Shown here in pieces: positions 6,882 to 10,864 of a stretch of DNA of 10,864 nucleotides (its first letter is position 1; each line of letters opens with the position of its first letter). Source of the stretch: Candidatus Aegiribacteria sp. GTDB lineage: Bacteria > Fermentibacterota > Fermentibacteria > Fermentibacterales > Fermentibacteraceae. Location: NCBI GenBank assembly GCA_021107345.1, contig JAIOSX010000131.1:1-10864 (forward strand). Reading direction: 5' to 3'. The notes beneath the pieces are model-generated. The model saw only the letters and a program-made list of their open reading frames with translations, did not search any database and was not told where the DNA came from. The position numbers were made by a program, and so were the translations under genes.

Positions 6882-7951
6882 TTCTTTATTTCCCTTTTTT
6901 CAGCAAGATTTATGAAAAATGAAAAGAGACCGACGAGTCCAAGAGCATGAACAAACAGCAGAACTGCCTGATATGGCGCAAGCGTTGGCAGCATCAGTGC
7001 CAGTGTGCCCATAAGAGCCGCCACCGCAAGCAAAACCCTGACGGCCTGACTATGAGATAATCCAAGCCGCATCAATCGATGGGCAAGGTGGTTCCTGTCC
7101 GCGTCGAAAAGAGGTTTTCTACTTTTCCATCTGTATCTTAAAACGAATGCTGTATCTATCATGGGAAGAGCAAGGATCAATACAGGAGTAAAGATGGCAA
7201 TTTCCCGGATGGATCCCTTCGGAGTATAAACACCCAATACAGCTATTATCCCCAGCATGAAACCAAGCATATTGCTGCCGCAGTCACCCATGAAGATAGA
7301 AGCGGGATTGTAGTTGTAGAAAAGAAATCCGATTGTAGCCCCTGCGAGTGCCGCACTTATGAACGCAACAGAGTAATTACCTGAAATAAGATTAACTATT
7401 GAGAAGAATATGGCAGCTATGGCGCATGCTCCGGCAGACAGACCGTCAGCGTGATCAAGCAGGTTTACGGAATTGGTTATTCCAACGAGCCAGATCACTG
7501 TCAACGGCGCGGTAAGCCAGGCAAAACTGCTTCCCGTAAGGAATAAGCTCAGCAAAGCTCCCTTTGTAACGAAAACAAAACCCACGAGAACCGCAGCAAC
7601 GGTATGAAGCACAAGTTTCATAACTGGAGAAAGACCAAGGATATCGTCTACAAGCCCTACAATCGACATCAGTCCAGCACCCGTGATCACCATCGCACAG
7701 AGGGATTTCCATCCCAGTGAAATCATACTTCCGGAGCCATTGAGAAGCAGCATGCCTGCAATAATAGTCGCAGCGAAGGAGAGATATATCGCCATCCCGC
7801 CAAGAAGAGGCGTAGTCATCAGATGCCTCTTCTTTCGATCCGGCTTATCCACAAGCCTGTACTTGAGAGCTACCCGACTTGCAACAGGTGTCAAAAGCAA
7901 ACTTGCGCTTAGAGCTGCTAAGAAAGCGAGACCAATTTCTCTAGTATTCAT
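6878..7951 (-). CDS. MraY/WecA/TagO-family polyprenyl-phosphate sugar-1-phosphate transferase
   Basis: This integral membrane enzyme (357 aa, about 10-11 spans) belongs to the family that moves a HexNAc-1-phosphate from a UDP-sugar to undecaprenyl phosphate, the first step in building a lipid-linked glycan at the inner leaflet. Visible motifs are the N-terminal LVDKPDRKKRH (33-43), the Mg-binding VDD (101-103, GLVDDILGLSP), NSVNLLDHADGL (160-171) with both aspartates of the usual NxxNxxDGxDGL, FMGDCGS (220-226), and the sugar-recognition loop DADRNHLAHRL (283-293), where WecA has HIHH. These favour a WecA/TagO-like enzyme over a true MraY, since no other peptidoglycan gene is nearby. The ATG at 7951 has only a poor ribosome binding site. 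It starts 24 nt after the ABC ATPase stop and its own stop overlaps the start of the Wzy_C gene by four nt, so it and the ligase probably serve the same surface glycan. The exact sugar is unknown. Confidence 0.9.
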   Translation of the reverse strand: MNTREIGLAFLAALSASLLLTPVASRVALKYRLVDKPDRKKRHLMTTPLLGGMAIYLSFAATIIAGMLLLNGSGSMISLGWKSLCAMVITGAGLMSIVGLVDDILGLSPVMKLVLHTVAAVLVGFVFVTKGALLSLFLTGSSFAWLTAPLTVIWLVGITNSVNLLDHADGLSAGACAIAAIFFSIVNLISGNYSVAFISAALAGATIGFLFYNYNPASIFMGDCGSNMLGFMLGIIAVLGVYTPKGSIREIAIFTPVLILALPMIDTAFVLRYRWKSRKPLFDADRNHLAHRLMRLGLSHSQAVRVLLAVAALMGTLALMLPTLAPYQAVLLFVHALGLVGLFSFFINLAEKREIKK

Positions 7952-7975
7952 ATATTGCTACTGTACAACCGGATA

Positions 7976-9055
7976 TCATTTAATCGATTGTGAAGTTACT
8001 TTAGCTTTCATATTTATACCATCAAGATCAAATAGATGGCTTCTCCCGAAGTCCATGGAGAACCCGAACATCTCTCCAGGAACCGCTTTAACTGTTGGGG
8101 CGCATCTTGCTGCAAACTGCCTGGCGTTGAATTTCATGTAGATGATATTCTCATTACCCAGGGTTTCAACAACCTCAATTTCACCTGCAAGCCGGCTTCC
8201 CTCAGATGAATGAATATCCTCCGGCCTTATTCCGAACACATATTCCCCATCCGGTATGCCTGCATGGGGAGCATTCTCCAGTACAGTATCACCCGCATGG
8301 ATAACACCGTTTTTCAGCTCAATGTTCAGAAAATTCATTGAAGGACTGCCGATGAAACCGGCAACAAAACTGTTATCAGGATTATCGTAGAGATCCAGCG
8401 GTGTGGCCGTCTGCTGAATGTATCCATCCTTCAGCACCACTATCCTGTCACCCAGAGTCATCGCTTCAGCCTGATCATGTGTCACATATATCATGGTAGA
8501 TTCCAGCTTTGTATGCAGCTGGCTCAACTCATTCCGCATCTGTACCCTTAGTTTGGCGTCGAGGTTTGAAAGGGGTTCATCAAACAGGAAAACGGCAGGG
8601 TGCCTGACTATTGCTCTTCCCAGGGCTACTCTCTGTCGCTGTCCTCCTGACAGCTCTCTCGGTCTTCGCTGGAGATAATCGGAGATTCCAAGGATTTCCG
8701 CAGTTTCCTTCACGTTTTTATCTATTTTATCTCCGGACATTTTTTTCATTTTCAGTGAAAAAGCCATGTTATTGTAAACCGTCATATGGGGATAAAGAGC
8801 GTAATTCTGGAAAACCATTGCGATATCTCTGTCCTGGGGTTTGATATCAGTTACATTCCTGCCATCGATGAAGACCTCTCCGGTAGTCGGTTCCTCGAGT
8901 CCTGCCAGAATGCGCAGAGTTGTGGATTTGCCGCATCCACTGGGACCCACGAGAACCAGGAATTCACCGTCCTGTACTTCAAGATCGAATTTGGCAAGAG
9001 CAAGTATGTCTTTCTGGTAGGTTTTACTTACTCCCTGAAATCTTACAGAAGCCAA
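7976..9055 (-). CDS. Carbohydrate ABC transporter ATP-binding protein, MalK/UgpC/MsmX type
   Basis: This 359-residue cytoplasmic ATPase powers an ABC importer, most likely for oligosaccharides or glycerol phosphate. It has Walker A GPSGCGKST (37-45), the Q-loop glutamine in VFQNYALYPHM (Q83), signature LSGGQRQRVALGRA (135-148), Walker B VFLFDEP (155-161), D-loop SNLDAKLR (163-170), the switch His in VTHDQAEAMT (H193), and a C-terminal OB/TOBE region including FGIRPED (274-280), as in MalK/UgpC. Length is typical (about 360-370). The start is TTG at 9055-9053 with AAAGGA eight nt upstream; no ATG lies close. No permease or solute-binding protein gene is adjacent, so it may be a shared ATPase serving several sugar importers, as known for MsmX of Bacillus. 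It begins the run leading into the glycan genes (24-nt gap), and an inverted repeat lies right before its ribosome binding site. The substrate cannot be assigned. Confidence 0.95.
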   Translation of the reverse strand: MASVRFQGVSKTYQKDILALAKFDLEVQDGEFLVLVGPSGCGKSTTLRILAGLEEPTTGEVFIDGRNVTDIKPQDRDIAMVFQNYALYPHMTVYNNMAFSLKMKKMSGDKIDKNVKETAEILGISDYLQRRPRELSGGQRQRVALGRAIVRHPAVFLFDEPLSNLDAKLRVQMRNELSQLHTKLESTMIYVTHDQAEAMTLGDRIVVLKDGYIQQTATPLDLYDNPDNSFVAGFIGSPSMNFLNIELKNGVIHAGDTVLENAPHAGIPDGEYVFGIRPEDIHSSEGSRLAGEIEVVETLGNENIIYMKFNARQFAARCAPTVKAVPGEMFGFSMDFGRSHLFDLDGINMKAKVTSQSIK

Positions 9056-9066
9056 GAATCACGTCC

Positions 9067-9110
9067 TTTCATTGTCGAACACACTCATAGGAGCCTGTCT
9101 GACAATGAAA
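9067..9110 (-). promoter_or_regulatory. Perfect 10-bp inverted repeat in front of the ABC ATPase
   Basis: TTTCATTGTC (9067-9076) and GACAATGAAA (9101-9110) are exact inverted repeats separated by 24 nt. Read on the minus strand, the downstream arm ends in GAAA, which overlaps the AAAGGA Shine-Dalgarno sequence of the TTG start at 9055. It could be an RNA hairpin that partly hides the ribosome binding site, or a two-half-site operator. There is no T-tract, so it is not an intrinsic terminator. I saw no convincing -35/-10 pair in the 193-nt gap. Confidence 0.5.
9070..9090. repeat. 21-bp imperfect direct repeat, copy 1
   Basis: Nineteen of 21 bases match copy 2 at 9232-9252 in the same orientation. 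This copy lies 14 nt upstream of the ABC ATPase start and overlaps the left arm of the inverted repeat at 9067-9110. It contains TGTCGAACA, a one-mismatch form of the palindrome TGTCNGACA seen perfectly at 9096-9104 and 9235-9243. Confidence 0.6.
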
Positions 9111-9231
9111 CATTGGCATAAGACCCACACAGCTGGCTATAATACTCGCATATTATCGTCAAATACATACAGTATTCTCCTCAAATCTCCGAGCATTCTA
9201 TCTCAGCCGTGAGGATATTCTGCTCAATGCA

Positions 9232-9252
9232 CATTGTCGGACACACTCCTAG
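9232..9252. repeat. 21-bp imperfect direct repeat, copy 2
   Basis: This is the second copy of the repeat at 9070-9090 (19 of 21 identical). It includes the TAG stop codon (9251-9249) of the CBM48-like lipoprotein gene and contains the perfect palindrome TGTCGGACA (9235-9243). The two copies bracket 141 bp of non-coding DNA in which I see no gene. Confidence 0.6.
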
Positions 9253-9629
9253 TCCTCAACCATGATTATCGAAACGGTCCGGCCTTCAAATGTAGCGGTC
9301 TCGGGGTTAACAGGATCCCTTATTATTTTGTGTCCGTTTACATAGAATGCGTATCTGTAGACGCCACCGGGCAGCCAGGAAATATCCAACGTCCAGAAAC
9401 CACTGTCGTCTATTTCCATCCTGCCGTATACCGGGTTTATGATACTACCCGCGGCAACACTCCCTCCCCAGTCATTCCAGTCAGACAGTACCTGAACTGA
9501 GGATGCTCCCGGAAGCCATAGAAACAGTCTTTTGCCCGGTTCGACAGGCCTCTCCATTGGAATGAAAAGCGAACATCCTGCTGTTAAGAATAACAGAAGG
9601 ATTATTGTAATGGTGATTATTCTTATCAT
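9249..9629 (-). CDS. Small lipoprotein with CBM48/AMPK-type glycogen-binding-like domain
   Basis: The 126-residue product begins with a hydrophobic signal (IRIITITIILLLFLTAGCS) whose LTAGC places the lipid-modified cysteine at residue 19, so it is expected on a membrane facing the periplasm or cell surface. The rest resembles an early-set (E-set) carbohydrate-binding domain of the CBM48/AMPK-beta type: a VQVLSDWNDWGG strand-turn, then a FWTLDISWLPGGVYRYAFYV stretch with the W..L.LPPG.Y.Y.F pattern, then VNGHKIIRDP. Such domains bind alpha-glucans or serve as structural add-ons to other proteins; here the domain stands alone. The ATG at 9629 is chosen because it overlaps the stop of the upstream gene as ATGA, has AGGA eight nt upstream, and places the signal peptide at the very N-terminus; the frame stays open to 9683 but that extension lies inside the neighbour. 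It is probably translationally coupled to that gene. Binding to sugar is inferred, not shown. Confidence 0.8.
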   Translation of the reverse strand: MIRIITITIILLLFLTAGCSLFIPMERPVEPGKRLFLWLPGASSVQVLSDWNDWGGSVAAGSIINPVYGRMEIDDSGFWTLDISWLPGGVYRYAFYVNGHKIIRDPVNPETATFEGRTVSIIMVED

Positions 9630-10864
9630 TTCAGCAGTCCTGTCAGGTTTATCCGCAGTGAGGGAGAAGTATCGTATTTCCACTCGATTCCCACAAGACC
9701 CCTTACGGGGCCGAGTGCTGCTGATACAAATAGGTCGCAGGCAGGCTGAAGACTGTCATCAATATCGCCTGAAACCAATACTTCGGCACATACATCATCC
9801 CTGGGCGAATAGGATGCGCTCCCGGTAACCCTGGTGCTGTCATTGATTATTTCCACTGCTATACCTGCTGAAGCGAAGGAATCGGAAGTAACTGAAGAAA
9901 TTAAAGCTCTGTAATCTCCATCAGCATAATAGCCGAAGATCGCGTCCCAGGATACACCACTCTCAGAAATCATACCAGCCGAGGCCGATACTCCGGAGAG
10001 GCTGTCGCTTTCCAGATCAAGCATACCCTTTATTCCGGCAGATGTGAAATACCTTCTTGATTCAATGAATGCTCCGAGTGTAATGATCCTCTGTCCGGAT
10101 GCAAACGCACTTCCGGGAAATTCAATTCTATCCCCCGCGAAATGAATTCCGGGAACAACTTCTATCCTTCCCCATCGTGTATCGACAGGTCGAAAATCCC
10201 GTATTTCAGCAGATACGGCCCATCTTCCCTCTTCACCGTCAGCTCCGGCAATGATCAGCCATGGATTGAAATAGCGGAAATCTCCCCTTACGGACAATAC
10301 ATTCACAGTGATGTTCCCATCGGAAATGGAATCAGCAGTATGGATCTGTGCCCTTGAATAGTCCACTCCGGCAAATCCCATCCATGGTGAACGCACATTA
10401 AACTGAGTAAGTGTATCGCCCTGGGTGAGTTGGATGAAATAATTACCACTGAAACCCAGAATACCTCCGGAAGACACTCCGAAACCCTGAATGGAATCTA
10501 TGTCTACCCAGCCCCACTCAACTACCGGATTCTTAAGACCTGCAATGAACGGCTGCTGATCGTTCAGGTATACTCCAGCGGCTATCCATGGTGTTCCCGG
10601 CCACTTTATAACACCCCTGCCCCTTCTGAACAGGGCATGTGATGTAGAATCACTCCGCATCGCTACGGTCGCGAGAAAGTCCACCTCAGGTGATACAGCT
10701 ATTATTGAAACGGCGGCATCGATACCTGTGCTGTCAATCACCGGATGGTTGTTCTTCCAGTACCCGCATGCGGATGCATCAATAAGGCAGTCGTATTCGA
10801 ATACCCAGTTTTCCGGAACTGTGGAAACATCCAGGGAATCAGAACCTCCAGCGAGAAGAATGAT
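9626..10864 (-). CDS. Beta-rich, probably outer-membrane protein of unknown function, N-terminus outside the window
   Basis: I do not recognise a family. The frame is open from the right edge, giving 412 residues to the TGA at 9628-9626. A GTG at 10741 lies inside the frame, but 41 further codons upstream are open and protein-like, so it is not the start. The first visible residues (IILLAGGSDS) look like the end of a signal peptide, which would put the true start just past the edge. The body alternates short polar/hydrophobic strands with Gly/Ser/Asp turns (SASAGMISESGVSWDAIFGYY; TRVTGSASYSPRDD), with many aromatic residues and few charged helices. That pattern fits a beta-barrel or beta-propeller-like secreted protein. 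The last residue is Lys rather than the Phe or Trp common at barrel ends, which weakens the barrel idea. The next gene, a lipoprotein, overlaps it by four nt, suggesting that the pair acts together at the envelope. Confidence 0.7.
   Translation of the reverse strand: MILLAGGSDSLDVSTVPENWVFEYDCLIDASACGYWKNNHPVIDSTGIDAAVSIIAVSPEVDFLATVAMRSDSTSHALFRRGRGVIKWPGTPWIAAGVYLNDQQPFIAGLKNPVVEWGWVDIDSIQGFGVSSGGILGFSGNYFIQLTQGDTLTQFNVRSPWMGFAGVDYSRAQIHTADSISDGNITVNVLSVRGDFRYFNPWLIIAGADGEEGRWAVSAEIRDFRPVDTRWGRIEVVPGIHFAGDRIEFPGSAFASGQRIITLGAFIESRRYFTSAGIKGMLDLESDSLSGVSASAGMISESGVSWDAIFGYYADGDYRALISSVTSDSFASAGIAVEIINDSTRVTGSASYSPRDDVCAEVLVSGDIDDSLQPACDLFVSAALGPVRGLVGIEWKYDTSPSLRINLTGLLK

Noticed and set aside
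7683..8141. A 152-codon plus-strand open frame crossing the gap between the transferase and the ABC ATPase
   Set aside because: It overlaps two well-supported minus-strand genes and resembles no protein family.
9121..9231. Sigma70-type promoter in the gap before the ABC ATPase (TTGACG and TATTAT on the minus strand)
   Set aside because: The two hexamers are only 12 nt apart, and no other pair with 16-18 nt spacing looked convincing.
9231..9252. Terminator after the lipoprotein gene
   Set aside because: Short pairing (CAATG/CATTG) exists, but the stem is weak and no T-tract follows.
9630..9683. N-terminal extension of the lipoprotein by 18 residues
   Set aside because: It would bury the signal peptide and lies inside the upstream gene; the ATG at 9629 has an ATGA overlap and a ribosome binding site.
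1..10864. CRISPR array, tRNA or rRNA gene, transposase, phage or toxin-antitoxin genes
   Set aside because: I looked for regular spaced repeats, cloverleaf-like segments and mobile-element protein motifs and found none; nearly all of the window is filled by the seven genes.

Overview
The window reads as a chromosomal segment from a free-living, diderm (Gram-negative type) bacterium. All seven recognisable genes lie on the minus strand, so transcription runs from high to low coordinates. Composition is moderate in GC, and GTG and TTG starts are frequent. The infB/nusA/rimP block is purely bacterial. A lipoprotein and a probable outer-membrane beta-rich protein suggest an outer membrane. The protein style (isolated glycogen-binding-like domain on a lipoprotein, Wzy_C-TPR fusion) would fit the FCB group or a related candidate phylum, but this taxonomic guess is weak and comes only from reading the sequence.

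Layout in transcription order, right to left: (1) 10864-9626, 3' part of a large beta-rich, probably outer-membrane protein whose start is outside the window; (2) 9629-9249, a small lipoprotein with a CBM48/AMPK-type glycogen-binding-like domain, overlapping gene 1 by ATGA; (3) a 193-nt gap with a 21-bp imperfect direct repeat and a perfect 10-bp inverted repeat in front of the next gene; (4) 9055-7976, a MalK/UgpC/MsmX-type sugar ABC transporter ATPase; (5) 7951-6878, a WecA/TagO-type polyprenyl-phosphate sugar-1-phosphate transferase; (6) 6881-3843, a 1012-residue O-antigen ligase/polymerase (Wzy_C) protein fused to a long TPR-containing C-terminal region, overlapping gene 5 by GTGA; (7) a leader with two small stem-loops and an intrinsic terminator (3757-3823) directly before (8) rimP (3737-3318), (9) nusA (3283-1895) and (10) infB (1826 to the left edge, 3' end outside).

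Functionally there are two blocks. Genes 5 and 6 form a cell-surface glycan module: one starts lipid-linked glycan synthesis at the cytoplasmic face and the other is a multi-membrane-span polymerase or ligase acting at the outer face. The sugar-uptake ATPase precedes them in the same direction but has no permease beside it. The second block is the conserved rimP-nusA-infB operon for ribosome maturation, transcription elongation/termination and translation initiation. The terminator is so close to rimP that it probably works as a read-through attenuator, which would suit autoregulation by NusA. I found no CRISPR array, RNA gene, transposase, phage gene or clear novel defence system. The points most worth following are the leader attenuator, the repeat/hairpin before the ABC ATPase, and the beta-rich protein plus CBM48-like lipoprotein pair.
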